From assembly GCF_000577245.1 (NCBI RefSeq), contig NZ_CBYO010000006.1, forward strand, positions 1-64,000: a DNA stretch of 64,000 nt, given 5' to 3'. Below, one piece after another: positions 1 to 8,035 of this stretch (its first letter is position 1; each line of letters starts with the position of its first letter). This DNA comes from Paucisalibacillus algeriensis (GTDB lineage: Bacteria; Bacillota; Bacilli; Bacillales; Amphibacillaceae). The position numbers were made by a program, and so were the translations under genes. The notes beneath the pieces are model-generated. The model searched no databases. It was not told where the DNA came from and was given only the letters and a program-made list of their open reading frames with translations.

Positions 1-240
1 TAGACACTTTGGACGGATTTATACTGAATAGTGTCCTTGAGACTTGCTCTCATAGACACTTTGGACGGGTTTATACTGAAAAGTGTCCTTGAGACCTGTT
101 CTCATAGACACTTTGGACGGATTTATACTGAATAGTGTCCTTGAGACTTGCTCTCATAGACACTTTGGACGGATTTATACTGAAAAGTGTCCTTGAGACT
201 TGCTCTCATAGGCACTTTGGACAGATTTCCAGTCGAAAGT
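1..240. repeat. Tandem array of 52-bp units
   Basis: Four nearly identical 52-bp units run head to tail at 1-52, 53-104, 105-156 and 157-208, and a diverged partial fifth starts at 209. Each unit begins TAGACACTTTGGACGG and contains AAGTGTCC, so GACACTT and AAGTGTC can pair across each unit, and it ends with a second small inverted repeat TGAGA-N5-TCTCA. There are no unique spacers. The array reaches the window edge, so its full length is unknown. It lies beyond the terminator of the ABC transporter genes and no gene is visible in it. Confidence 0.9.
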
Positions 241-280
241 GTCCATTAGTCCTTCCCATTACCCAAAACAAAAGACCACG

Positions 281-310
281 AAAAAACAGGAGCAATTTCG
301 CTCCTGTTTG
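281..310 (-). terminator. Intrinsic terminator after the ABC transporter genes
   Basis: Nine-bp arms AACAGGAGC (285-293) and GCTCCTGTT (300-308) enclose a 6-nt loop. Read on the minus strand the stem is followed by a T run, as expected for the end of the transporter transcript. Confidence 0.85.
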
Positions 311-315
311 TCATA

Positions 316-1110
316 TTACCCCAACACCGCACGGTCACTTTCAAACTGCTCCCCACGTATACGTTGGAATTCTTTTAATAAATCTTCAATTGTTAGTTCT
401 TGTTTCTTTTCACCTTTGATGTCTAAAATAATTTGTCCTTTGTCCATCATAATTAAGCGGTTTCCTAAATCAAGTGCTTGTTGCATATTATGGGTAACCA
501 TTAAGGTTGTTAACCCGTATTCATCTACAACCTTCTTGGTTAGGTTTGTAATCAATTCGGCACGCGCTGGGTCAAGAGCAGCAGTATGTTCATCAAGTAA
601 AAGAATGTTAGGATTAGTGAAGGTTGCCATTAATAAGGAAAGAGCTTGGCGTTCTCCACCGGACAATAAACCTACTTTTGCGTTTAAACGGTCTTCTAAC
701 CCCAAATTCAATGTACTCAAATGCTCTTTGAATTCGGCTTTACGTTGTTTTGTAACACCGGGCTTTAGTTTTCTTTTTCTGATTCGTGAATATGCCATCG
801 CTAAGTTCTCTTCAATCGTCATCGAAGGCGCAGTACCAGCCATCGGGTCTTGGAAAACACGTCCGATAAAAGCAGAACGCTTAAATTCAGGAAGCATTGT
901 TACATTCTTACCAGAAATAATCACTTCTCCAACATCCGGAACTAGATTACCAGAGATGGTATTCATAAGGGTTGATTTGCCTGCACCGTTACTACCAATA
1001 ACCGTCACAAATTCTCCTTCATGAAGCTCTAAATTAATTCCCTGCAATGCTTTCTTTTCATCAGGAGTACCTTCATTAAAAGTAATTGCAACATCTTTGA
1101 CATGTAGCAT
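316..1110 (-). CDS. ABC transporter ATP-binding protein (TrpZ-like importer ATPase)
   Basis: This is the cytoplasmic ATPase of an importer whose permease and binding lipoprotein are the two genes upstream. The 264 residues contain Walker A GSNGAGKST at 39-47, the Q-loop glutamine at 87, signature LSGGERQ at 149-155, Walker B ending in DE at 173-174 and the switch histidine at 207. The residues after Walker B read DEHTAALDP rather than DEPT; I recall this from ATPases paired with LivH-like permeases and PF04392-type binding proteins, such as TrpXYZ. The start follows the permease stop by one base, so the two are translationally coupled. The substrate is unknown; the catabolic context favours an aromatic or oxo-acid compound. 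Confidence 0.88.
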   Translation of the reverse strand: MLHVKDVAITFNEGTPDEKKALQGINLELHEGEFVTVIGSNGAGKSTLMNTISGNLVPDVGEVIISGKNVTMLPEFKRSAFIGRVFQDPMAGTAPSMTIEENLAMAYSRIRKRKLKPGVTKQRKAEFKEHLSTLNLGLEDRLNAKVGLLSGGERQALSLLMATFTNPNILLLDEHTAALDPARAELITNLTKKVVDEYGLTTLMVTHNMQQALDLGNRLIMMDKGQIILDIKGEKKQELTIEDLLKEFQRIRGEQFESDRAVLG

Positions 1111-1111
1111 A

Positions 1112-2092
1112 TTAGGCGCCCTCCCTTACTTGACTAAGTGCAGCACGTTTTTGTAATCGGCGTTTTTTATCTTTGCGCGCTTGAATTATTCTAGGCGCAA
1201 TAAGTGCAACCATTACAATAAAAGCTGTTATCATCTTCATGTCGCCAGTTTCTAAGAAATCCACACGAAGCGCTAAGGTAACGACCATACGATAAACAAT
1301 AGCACCACCGATTACAGCGATGGTTGCAATGGCAATTGTCCTTTTACCAATTAGTGCTTCTCCAATGATAACTGATGCTAGACCGATAACAATCATACCT
1401 ATTCCCATGGAAACATCGGCGAATCCACCGATCTGGGCAATTAAAGCCCCACTCAGTGCAACCATTGCGTTAGAAATACCAACACCTAATATGATTAGAT
1501 TATCTGTATTTGCTGACAAACTACGAATCATCCGTTTATTATCACCTGTTGCACGTAATGCTAACCCTACTTCGGTTTTCAAGAAAAAATCAGTTAGGTA
1601 TTTTATGGCTAAGACCACAACAATCATGAAAAATACAATCACCCATGTTGCCGGAGCACGTTCTGACCCAAGCGCAGTAAAAATACCATTAAAGAAGTTA
1701 TCTATTCCAACTGGCCATAAATCTCGAAGCTGTGAAAAAATAGTGGGTTGATTGTGTAATGAAACGGTCGGTGAATCCATAATACGTAGATTAATAGAAT
1801 ACAGTGCAATCATCATCAAAATCCCTGATAATAGTGCATTAATTTTCCCTTTTGTATGAAGAAGACCGGTAATACAACCCGCAATAAATCCTGCTACGAT
1901 TGCCATCAATGTCGCGACGACAGGAGAAACTCCATTAACAATAGAAATCGCCGCCACACCAGCACCGGTCACAAAGCTACCATCTACCGTTAAATCAGGA
2001 AAATCCAATACTCGGAAGGTTAAATATACCCCTAAAGCCATAATTGCATATATAATTCCAGATTCAACAGCACCAAATAATGCTAAAGCCAA
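1112..2092 (-). CDS. ABC transporter permease (LivH-like, BPD_transp_2)
   Basis: A 326-residue polytopic membrane protein with about eight or nine hydrophobic segments and the N-terminal pattern ALGVYLTFRVLDFPDLTVDGSF typical in part of the permease partners of PF04392 binding proteins. It should form the channel of the importer with the ATPase directly downstream. The start is a TTG at 2092: an AAGGAGG lies about ten bases upstream, the only nearby ATG (2097-2099) is out of frame, and an in-frame stop blocks any longer start. The C-terminus is basic. Substrate cannot be read from sequence. Confidence 0.85.
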   Translation of the reverse strand: MALALFGAVESGIIYAIMALGVYLTFRVLDFPDLTVDGSFVTGAGVAAISIVNGVSPVVATLMAIVAGFIAGCITGLLHTKGKINALLSGILMMIALYSINLRIMDSPTVSLHNQPTIFSQLRDLWPVGIDNFFNGIFTALGSERAPATWVIVFFMIVVVLAIKYLTDFFLKTEVGLALRATGDNKRMIRSLSANTDNLIILGVGISNAMVALSGALIAQIGGFADVSMGIGMIVIGLASVIIGEALIGKRTIAIATIAVIGGAIVYRMVVTLALRVDFLETGDMKMITAFIVMVALIAPRIIQARKDKKRRLQKRAALSQVREGA

Positions 2093-2158
2093 TTTTCATT
2101 TACCTCCTTTTCCACAACTACTCAGACCAATGTGGAAATAAACTCTTTAGAATAGAGA

Positions 2159-2183
2159 AGCAGGCATCTGAGCCTGCTTCAAA
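2159..2183 (-). terminator. Stem-loop between binding-protein and permease genes
   Basis: GAAGCAGGC and GCCTGCTTC-type arms form a strong stem. On the minus strand it lies between the lipoprotein stop and the permease RBS and lacks a long T run, so it probably acts as a partial terminator or mRNA-stabilising hairpin giving excess binding protein. The role is inferred. Confidence 0.5.
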
Positions 2184-2215
2184 TTTTTGACTTATAGGGT
2201 ACATTCGTTTCTTAA

Positions 2216-3229
2216 TTACTCAGCTTCAACTGTCTCTACAAATTGAGCATCTTCATCCCAATCAGCATTCCATTCAATGCCTTGTTCTTCTGCAGCTCCC
2301 TTATTGATGAACAATTGAATTTCTGGTGGATACTCTACATTAATATCTTGCGGAGATTTTCCATCCTTTAAAATTTCAACAGCCATCTCACCTGTACGCT
2401 TACCAATAGTAAAATAGTCAATACCAAACGTTACGAATCCACCTTTAGCTAATGAGTCAGGCTCACCAACAACTAACGGAATGTCTTGTTCATTAGCAAC
2501 AGCTACAACACTTTCAAGTGCTGATACTACCATGTTATCCGTTACAATATAGAATAAATCAACTTCACTTACTAATGACTGTGCTGCTTGTTGAACTTCT
2601 GAGGAGTTCCCCACAGTACGTTCCTCAAAACTTAAAGAAGTACCTTCACCAGCAGCTTTTACTGCTTCGATTTGTGTAACAGAGTTAGATTCACCAGCAT
2701 TATAAATTAATCCAACTGACGCATCAGGGAAATACTTATCAATAAATTTAACTGTTTCTTGAATTGCATCTGGATGAAGATCCACAACACCAGTAATGTT
2801 TTCACCTGGTTTATCCATTGCCTCTACTATTCCTGATTCAACGGCATCTGTAACAGATGTGAAAACTACCGGAATATCGGTTGCATCTTTTGTGGCTTCG
2901 AGTGCAGATAGTGCAGCAGGTGTAGAGTTTGCAAAAATTAGATCCACGTTATCTGCAACAAAACCATCAGAAATTGGTTTTAAATTGTTTTGATCCCCTT
3001 GAGCACTTTTGTAGTCATATTCTACATCAAGACCTGCTTCTTCTAATGCGGCTTTAAAACCTTCATAAGCTTTGTCCAATGATGGATGTTCAACAATTTG
3101 TGAAGCACCAATCTTATAAGACTTTCCACCGTCGCCATCTGAGCTATCCCCATTTGAACCTGAACCACATGCTGCTAATACTACTAAACTAATGATTCCT
3201 ATGACTAAAACTTGAAGTCCTCTTTTCAT
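2216..3229 (-). CDS. ABC transporter substrate-binding lipoprotein (PF04392-like)
   Basis: A secreted, lipid-anchored receptor of 337 residues for the importer encoded downstream. The signal peptide ends in lipobox LAAC with the lipidated Cys at residue 21, followed by a Gly/Ser/Asp-rich linker. The rest looks like a two-lobed periplasmic-binding fold of the ABC substrate-binding protein family (TrpX-like), with segments such as KIGASQIVEHPSLDKAYEGF. I chose the ATG at 3229 over one eight codons upstream because GGGGAG lies six bases before it and the signal peptide then begins MKRG. It has its own promoter, so it can be expressed without the E1 genes. The ligand is not identifiable. Confidence 0.87.
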   Translation of the reverse strand: MKRGLQVLVIGIISLVVLAACGSGSNGDSSDGDGGKSYKIGASQIVEHPSLDKAYEGFKAALEEAGLDVEYDYKSAQGDQNNLKPISDGFVADNVDLIFANSTPAALSALEATKDATDIPVVFTSVTDAVESGIVEAMDKPGENITGVVDLHPDAIQETVKFIDKYFPDASVGLIYNAGESNSVTQIEAVKAAGEGTSLSFEERTVGNSSEVQQAAQSLVSEVDLFYIVTDNMVVSALESVVAVANEQDIPLVVGEPDSLAKGGFVTFGIDYFTIGKRTGEMAVEILKDGKSPQDINVEYPPEIQLFINKGAAEEQGIEWNADWDEDAQFVETVEAE

Positions 3230-3277
3230 TCTATACTCCCCCTTATTCTCCACTAATCTGAAACTATAATTTGAGAA

Positions 3278-3305
3278 ATTATAACATACTGAAAACCTTA
3301 GTCAA
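3278..3305 (-). promoter_or_regulatory. Sigma-A promoter of the ABC transporter operon
   Basis: On the minus strand TTGACT (3300-3305), a 16-bp spacer and a perfect TATAAT (3278-3283) precede the lipoprotein gene by about 50 bp. Confidence 0.75.
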
Positions 3306-3332
3306 GCCTGTTTTTTGATAATTCTATAATTT

Positions 3333-3346
3333 TGGAAACGCTTACC
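3333..3346. promoter_or_regulatory. Possible CcpA cre site
   Basis: TGGAAACGCTTACC matches the cre consensus TGWAANCGNTNWCA at all but two defined positions and lies about 28 bp upstream of the -35 box of the transporter promoter. Catabolite control of an uptake system would make sense, but the match is imperfect. Confidence 0.35.
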
Positions 3347-3404
3347 CTTAAGTCCTTCAAAGTTTTTCGACAATAAAAATAATTTTCTGTCCCGTCCCCC
3401 TTTT

Positions 3405-4415
3405 CTAAAAATTAGTTACTTTTTCAATTCCTTTTAAAATTCTATCTGGTGTCGGTAGATAATGACTCTCTAAGCTGGAGAAAGGAACTGGAACATCAAA
3501 TCCGGTTACCCTTTCAATTGGTGCCTTAAGATACAGGAAAGATGTATCGTTAATAATAGATACAATGTCATTTCCCAATCCACCAGTTCTTGGTGCCTCA
3601 TGTATGATAACTGCTCTACCTGTCTTTTTGACGGATTCGGCAATTAGTCCCTCATCAATTGGATATAGCGTTCTAAGATCGATTACCTCACAGCTAATTC
3701 CATTTTCCTTTGCCTGATTTGCAACCTTCTCTACTAAAGGAACCATAGCTCCCCAAGTGATTAGTGTAACATCTTCACCTTCCGTGCGCTTAATGCCCTT
3801 ACCTATCTCAACCGTATAATAATCTATTGGAACTTCTTCACGGAAGGAACGGTAATTATGCATTGGTTCCATATAAAGCACAGGATCTGGATCCTCTACT
3901 GCAGAGATAAGCAATCCCTTTGCATCATATGGTGTTGCTGGACAAACGACTTTGATTCCTGGCATATGTGTAAATAACGCTTCTGCACTATCCGAGTGGA
4001 TCTCCGGAGCACGAACACCAGCACCAAACGGAGCACGTATTACCATCGGAACTGAAAAACGCCCCATTGTACGCATTCGAATTCGAGAAGCATGTGTCAT
4101 AATTTGGTCATACGCTGGATATATAAAACCCATAAATTGAATCTCGGCAATTGGTTTAAAACCATTCACCGCAAGTCCAATTGACGTCCCAATAATCCCC
4201 GATTCAGATAAAGGAGTATCGATAACGCGGTCATCACCAAATATTTCTTGAAGTCCATCAGTTGCCCGGAAAACTCCTCCGTTTTTACCAACATCTTCAC
4301 CAAGAATTAACGTAGTATCATCGCGTTCTAGTACTGTTTTCATTCCATCATTTATTGCTTGAATTAGGGTAATGCTTTTTGTAGCAATCTTCGTTTCTGT
4401 GATGTTGCTTGTCAT
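3405..4415 (-). CDS. 2-oxoacid dehydrogenase E1 component, beta subunit
   Basis: A 336-residue transketolase-type subunit that pairs with the alpha subunit encoded just upstream (one base between stop and start) to decarboxylate a 2-oxoacid on thiamine diphosphate and pass the acyl group to an E2 lipoyl protein. It shows the family pattern LGEDVGKNGGVFRATDGL near the N-terminus, ESGIIG in the cofactor-contact region and the C-terminal half that closes the dimer. No E2 or E3 gene follows, so it must use partners encoded elsewhere. The shared PaaX-type operator before the alpha gene suggests an aromatic oxo-acid such as phenylpyruvate, but a branched-chain or acetoin-type role is also possible. 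Confidence 0.85.
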   Translation of the reverse strand: MTSNITETKIATKSITLIQAINDGMKTVLERDDTTLILGEDVGKNGGVFRATDGLQEIFGDDRVIDTPLSESGIIGTSIGLAVNGFKPIAEIQFMGFIYPAYDQIMTHASRIRMRTMGRFSVPMVIRAPFGAGVRAPEIHSDSAEALFTHMPGIKVVCPATPYDAKGLLISAVEDPDPVLYMEPMHNYRSFREEVPIDYYTVEIGKGIKRTEGEDVTLITWGAMVPLVEKVANQAKENGISCEVIDLRTLYPIDEGLIAESVKKTGRAVIIHEAPRTGGLGNDIVSIINDTSFLYLKAPIERVTGFDVPVPFSSLESHYLPTPDRILKGIEKVTNF

Positions 4416-4416
4416 A

Positions 4417-5472
4417 TTACTTCCCCCTTAACAACTGCAGATAAGAATCTTTTTGATTTACTAATTGATTTGGAAGCTCTGCAAATACATGATCAAATAA
4501 ATCTTCTACATTTGCCTTCGGATAGGACTCCATTTCCTTTACAGCTGCTTCAATTTCGTTTTCAACTTCTTTATGGATGTTTACAGCAAAATCATCATTC
4601 CAAAAGCCTTCATTTTTCATAAATCGTTCGAATCGAAGGATAGGATCAACTACATCTTGACCTAGACCCTCTGGTCGATATTTCGTTGGGTCATCTGCAG
4701 TGGTATGAGCACCAGTACGCCATGTTACTGCCTCGATTAAGGTGGGACCTTTTCCAGACCTTGCTCGATTAACGGCCTTTTGCATTTCAAAAAAGACAGC
4801 AAAGAAGTCGTTACCATCTACACGAACACTAGGAATCTCGTAAGCTACTCCTTTTTGTGCAATTGTAGATGAATTCATCTGTCTCTCAAATGGAACGGAA
4901 ATAGCATAACCATTATTTTGGTTAAAAAAAATCGTAGGTGTTTGAAATACACTTGCAAAGTTAAGTCCCTCATGAAAGTCCCCTTCTGAGGTTGCACCAT
5001 CACCGAAATATGCAATGGCAATGTTCTTGGTTCCTTTTCGCTTCTCCGCCCATGAGGCACCCGTTGCATGTAGAATCTGTGTTGCAATTGGTACCGCAGC
5101 AGGGAAAATCCTTTTTCCGTCCGGAGGTATGCAACCTTCTAATCTACCATTCCAATATAGAAATGTTCGCGTCATATTTGCCCCAAAAGTTAACATTGCC
5201 CCATGATCTCGATATGTAGGAAATAACCAATCATCTTCACCCAATGCAAGTGCACTTCCGACCTGTGCAGCCTCTTGTCCCTCAAAGGGAGGATATGTTC
5301 CAATTCGTCCTTGTCGCTGTAAGCTTTTTGCTTTCTTATCAAATGTACGGATACGATACATATGATAATATGCTGTTTGTACTAACTCTTGGTCAATCAA
5401 ATCCCTATCACTTGCCGTAACCAAGTTCCCTTGTTCATCGATTACTTTTTTCATTGGAAATGATTCTACCAT
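4417..5472 (-). CDS. 2-oxoacid dehydrogenase E1 component, alpha subunit
   Basis: The 351-residue alpha subunit of a thiamine-diphosphate E1. The cofactor motif runs from GDG at 157-159 to NN at 186-187, and the phosphorylation-loop region YRPEGLGQD is present. Overall it is similar to pyruvate and branched-chain E1-alpha of bacilli. The ATG at 5472 is chosen because GGAGG lies seven bases upstream; the open frame extends about 18 codons further without an RBS. The gene is first in its transcript, has a consensus promoter and carries the same palindromic operator as paaA. A gene pair without E2 or E3 is unusual for a catabolic 2-oxoacid dehydrogenase. Substrate is inferred, not shown. Confidence 0.85.
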   Translation of the reverse strand: MVESFPMKKVIDEQGNLVTASDRDLIDQELVQTAYYHMYRIRTFDKKAKSLQRQGRIGTYPPFEGQEAAQVGSALALGEDDWLFPTYRDHGAMLTFGANMTRTFLYWNGRLEGCIPPDGKRIFPAAVPIATQILHATGASWAEKRKGTKNIAIAYFGDGATSEGDFHEGLNFASVFQTPTIFFNQNNGYAISVPFERQMNSSTIAQKGVAYEIPSVRVDGNDFFAVFFEMQKAVNRARSGKGPTLIEAVTWRTGAHTTADDPTKYRPEGLGQDVVDPILRFERFMKNEGFWNDDFAVNIHKEVENEIEAAVKEMESYPKANVEDLFDHVFAELPNQLVNQKDSYLQLLRGK

Positions 5473-5543
5473 CGATAAACCTCCAATTCTGAGTCTAGTA
5501 AACTGACCTTGCACGCATATCTGCAACTATTGAATTAGGTATT

Positions 5544-5591
5544 TCGACGTAATATTAACGTCATTTTATCACTGCGCCATTACTCGGTCAA
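5544..5591 (-). promoter_or_regulatory. E1-alpha promoter with PaaX-type operator
   Basis: Minus-strand TTGACC (5586-5591), 17-bp spacer, TAAAAT (5563-5568). The operator at 5544-5564 reads on the minus strand ATGACGTT-N6-TACGTCGA, with two ACGT cores eleven bases apart, and overlaps the -10 box by two bases. The paaA promoter has the same core spacing, position and overlap. Confidence 0.65.
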
Positions 5592-5623
5592 TTAAATATT
5601 TTGAAATATTTTAATTTTATAAA

Positions 5624-6592
5624 TTAATTAGTTTGGGCAATAGATTCTAGTAATGTTGCTCCCACTTGCATACGATTATTTGCTGTTTTTATCATATCTT
5701 CGATTAAATCCTTCACGCTAGGTATGTCATTGATTAAACCTACGACCTGCCCACTATTTAGGAATCCACTGCTTAGATCCCCCTTAATCGCTCCAAGAAC
5801 ATGATGTTTTTCAGAAGTGAATTTTCCGTAGTCTTGTAAACTAACCCCAATCTTTTCCTGTTCTATTAACTCCTGTATATAGCTTGAATTCAATACCCTC
5901 CTTATTCTCCCAAAGCTTCTACCAATAATAACCGTATCGGTACCACTCGCTCTTATGAGCTGCTCTTTATAGTTTTCGTGAAACGGGGCTTCTTTAGTTG
6001 CAATAAATCGTGTACCGATCTGGACACCTTCTGCACCAAGCATTAATGCAGCAGCTAAACCTTTCCCGTCACCAATTCCTCCAGCAGCAATAACTGGAAC
6101 ATTTACCTTTTGAGCAACCTGGGGAACTAGCGTAAATGTAGTCAGTTCATAAGGAGAGTTTATCCCGGCCGCTTCATAGCCCTCTGTTACTAACATATCT
6201 GCCCCAGCTTTTTCTGCTTTGATTGCATGTTTCACTGTAGCAACAATTGCAAGAACTACCTTCTCATGTTCATGAAGTTTAGAAATAAAAGGAGTAGGAT
6301 TACCAGCAGATAGAGATATTACTGGTATATCATGCTTAATAGCTAGTTCGATTAACTTATCTACATTAGGGGAAACATTAATGGCGATATTCAAGGCGAA
6401 TGGCTTATCCGTTAATTCCTTTGTCTGGAGAATTATTTCTTCCACTTGCTCCCCAGACATCGTGCCACAGCCGATAGTCCCTAACCCTCCTGCTTCAGAT
6501 ACGGCAGCAGCAAGCTTTGCATTCGAGATATTCCCCATACCACCTTGAATGATTGGATATTGGATGCTTAATAACCTAGTTACCCGATTCAT
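5624..6592 (-). CDS. Nitronate monooxygenase / FabK-like flavin oxidoreductase family protein
   Basis: A 322-residue TIM-barrel FMN protein of the NPD family (nitronate monooxygenase, FabK, 2-nitropropane dioxygenase). N-terminal YPIIQGGMGNISNAKLAAAV and the phosphate-binding IAAGGIGDGKGLAAALMLGA are clear. The family's catalytic histidine in GGHxG is absent: the matching segment reads GYEAAGINSPYELTT. It is therefore unlikely to be a true nitronate monooxygenase. The ATG at 6592 has GGAGG seven bases upstream and lies 14 bp after the stop of the enoyl-CoA hydratase gene, so the two form an operon. A role in acyl-CoA or enoyl reduction is an inference from context. Confidence 0.75.
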   Translation of the reverse strand: MNRVTRLLSIQYPIIQGGMGNISNAKLAAAVSEAGGLGTIGCGTMSGEQVEEIILQTKELTDKPFALNIAINVSPNVDKLIELAIKHDIPVISLSAGNPTPFISKLHEHEKVVLAIVATVKHAIKAEKAGADMLVTEGYEAAGINSPYELTTFTLVPQVAQKVNVPVIAAGGIGDGKGLAAALMLGAEGVQIGTRFIATKEAPFHENYKEQLIRASGTDTVIIGRSFGRIRRVLNSSYIQELIEQEKIGVSLQDYGKFTSEKHHVLGAIKGDLSSGFLNSGQVVGLINDIPSVKDLIEDMIKTANNRMQVGATLLESIAQTN

Positions 6593-6605
6593 GTATATAC
6601 CTCCA

Positions 6606-7382
6606 TCATTCCCCTCGAAAGTTAGGTGCTCTCTTTTCACTAAAAGCTTGTAATGCTTCTAATCTATCTTTTGTTGGAATGGTAAGTTCATATGCTTTTG
6701 ATTCAATATCTAGACCTGTTTTCAAGTCAGTATTCATCCCAAGAGAAATCGCATACTTCGCTTGGGTAACTGCCACTGGACCATTCCTAAGTATTTTTTT
6801 AGCTAGATCCTCACATTCCTCAAGTAAGGAATCCTTTTCTACTACTTTCAAAACTAGCCCTAGTTCAAAAGCTTCTTCAGCTGCAATCTTTTTCGCTGTT
6901 AGAATAAGCTCTTTTGCCTTCATCTCACCAATTAACCTCGGTAAGCGTTGAGTTCCACCTGCACCTGGGATAATTGCCCAGCTTGTTTCCGTTAAACCCA
7001 ATTTCGATTCCCTACCGGCTATCGTAAAATCACAAGCTATCATCAGTTCAAACCCACCACCAAAACAGTATCCATTCACCGCGGCAATGGTTGGCTGTGG
7101 CAGATTAGCGATTGAATCAAAACAGTCACGGATTGCCTTAACATTTCTCCTTACTTGTGAATCTGTTAATGTTCTACGCTCTTTCAGATCTGCACCTGAA
7201 CTAAAAGACTTCTCTCCTGCGCCAGTAATAATAACTGCTCGTATTTCTTTGTCTAGATGGATCTGTTGTATGGTCTCCTGAAGTTCCGATAGCATTTGAT
7301 AATTAAATGCGTTTAGTGCTTCTTCTCGATTTAATGTGATGTAAGCAATATTATGTTGTTTTTGAAATAGGATGGATTGCAT
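6606..7382 (-). CDS. Enoyl-CoA hydratase/isomerase family protein
   Basis: A 258-residue crotonase. Both catalytic glutamates of hydratases are present (E112 in GGGFEL and E132 in LTETSW, twenty residues apart as in the rat enzyme), with the oxyanion-hole segment SSGADLKE near residue 62 and PGAGGTQRL after E132. It should add water to a trans-2-enoyl-CoA. It precedes the flavin oxidoreductase in a two-gene operon and has an AAGGAG seven bases before the ATG. Resemblance to methylglutaconyl-CoA or medium-chain hydratases leaves the substrate open. In this island it is also a candidate for the ring-opening hydrolase step usually done by the PaaZ hydratase domain; that is speculation. Confidence 0.85.
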   Translation of the reverse strand: MQSILFQKQHNIAYITLNREEALNAFNYQMLSELQETIQQIHLDKEIRAVIITGAGEKSFSSGADLKERRTLTDSQVRRNVKAIRDCFDSIANLPQPTIAAVNGYCFGGGFELMIACDFTIAGRESKLGLTETSWAIIPGAGGTQRLPRLIGEMKAKELILTAKKIAAEEAFELGLVLKVVEKDSLLEECEDLAKKILRNGPVAVTQAKYAISLGMNTDLKTGLDIESKAYELTIPTKDRLEALQAFSEKRAPNFRGE

Positions 7383-7572
7383 TGGTTTGCTCCTTTCTAG
7401 CTATGTCAGGTTTCTTTGGTATATTAGTTCTATATCGGCGCTGATGTTTTTTTACGTTTTTATGTTGATTGTTTTTGCTGTTTTTGGAATGTCTGTTGCT
7501 TTTATTTTCACGGTTGATTAGAAATTGTGCGGTAACTTTATTAGATCTGGTGAGGCTTAATGCTACCGCTCC

Positions 7573-7682
7573 GGCAGAATACTCCGCTTTCCACGGGCAC
7601 GGCCTCAGCCTCCTCGAGGAAAGTTCGCCTCTGCGGGGTCTTCGGACACGTGCTATTCCCGTAGGAGTCTCCGTATTCTGCC
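7573..7682. repeat. MITE-like palindromic repeat, copy A
   Basis: A 110-bp GC-rich element bounded by perfect 10-bp inverted ends GGCAGAATAC (7573-7582) and GTATTCTGCC (7673-7682). It shares CTCCGCTTTCC, CTCAGCCTCCTCG, TGCGGGGTCTTC and GGAGTCTCCG motifs with the other copies in the island. Similar elements are common between genes in Bacillaceae. The left flank (about 7471-7540) is itself repeated near 18400-18469. Confidence 0.8.
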
Positions 7683-7772
7683 TGCGCTAGTTTAAGCTTT
7701 CTAATTTAAGGTAGCAAATGATTTTTGTGTTGGTTTTGATTGCTTTAATTTATTTCACTCAACACTATCGTA

Positions 7773-7934
7773 GGAAATACACGGAGACTCCTGCGGGAGG
7801 ATAGGCATCGGTGAGACCCCGCAGTGCTTTAGCACGAGGAGGCTCACCAGCCGCCCGCGGCAAGGTAGACACTGCGATGGTTCTTTCAAGCAGATGTCGC
7901 CCCTGTGCTGGAAGTAAAAGCGGAGTGTATTTCC
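7773..7934. repeat. MITE-like palindromic repeat, copy B
   Basis: A 162-bp element with perfect 10-bp inverted ends GGAAATACAC (7773-7782) and GTGTATTTCC (7925-7934). It is the inverted counterpart of copy C at 10167-10337, sharing for example GAGGAGGCTCACCAGCCGCC in reverse complement. Together with copy A it fills the 650-bp gap between the paaJ stop and the enoyl-CoA hydratase start; no gene is supported there. Confidence 0.85.
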
Positions 7935-8035
7935 GTAGCGGGTACGGTGCTGTGACAAGCATCTTAAGTACCGCACATTTTGTATAAAATATAAGTAACA
8001 ACAATCTTTTATAAAACAGCTATTCTTTTTAACTT

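Noticed and set aside
1-240. CRISPR array
   Set aside because: Units are contiguous with no unique spacers and no cas gene is nearby; it is a simple tandem repeat.
239-1024. 261-codon plus-strand frame opposite the ABC ATPase
   Set aside because: Shadow of the minus-strand gene, which has all ABC motifs.
3254-3404. T-box or riboswitch before the TrpXYZ-like transporter
   Set aside because: The leader is too short and has no T-box or specifier features; only a promoter and a weak cre-like site are present.
3405-5472. Acetoin dehydrogenase AcoAB
   Set aside because: No acoC, acoL or acoR neighbours and the operator is shared with paa genes; the substrate is left open.
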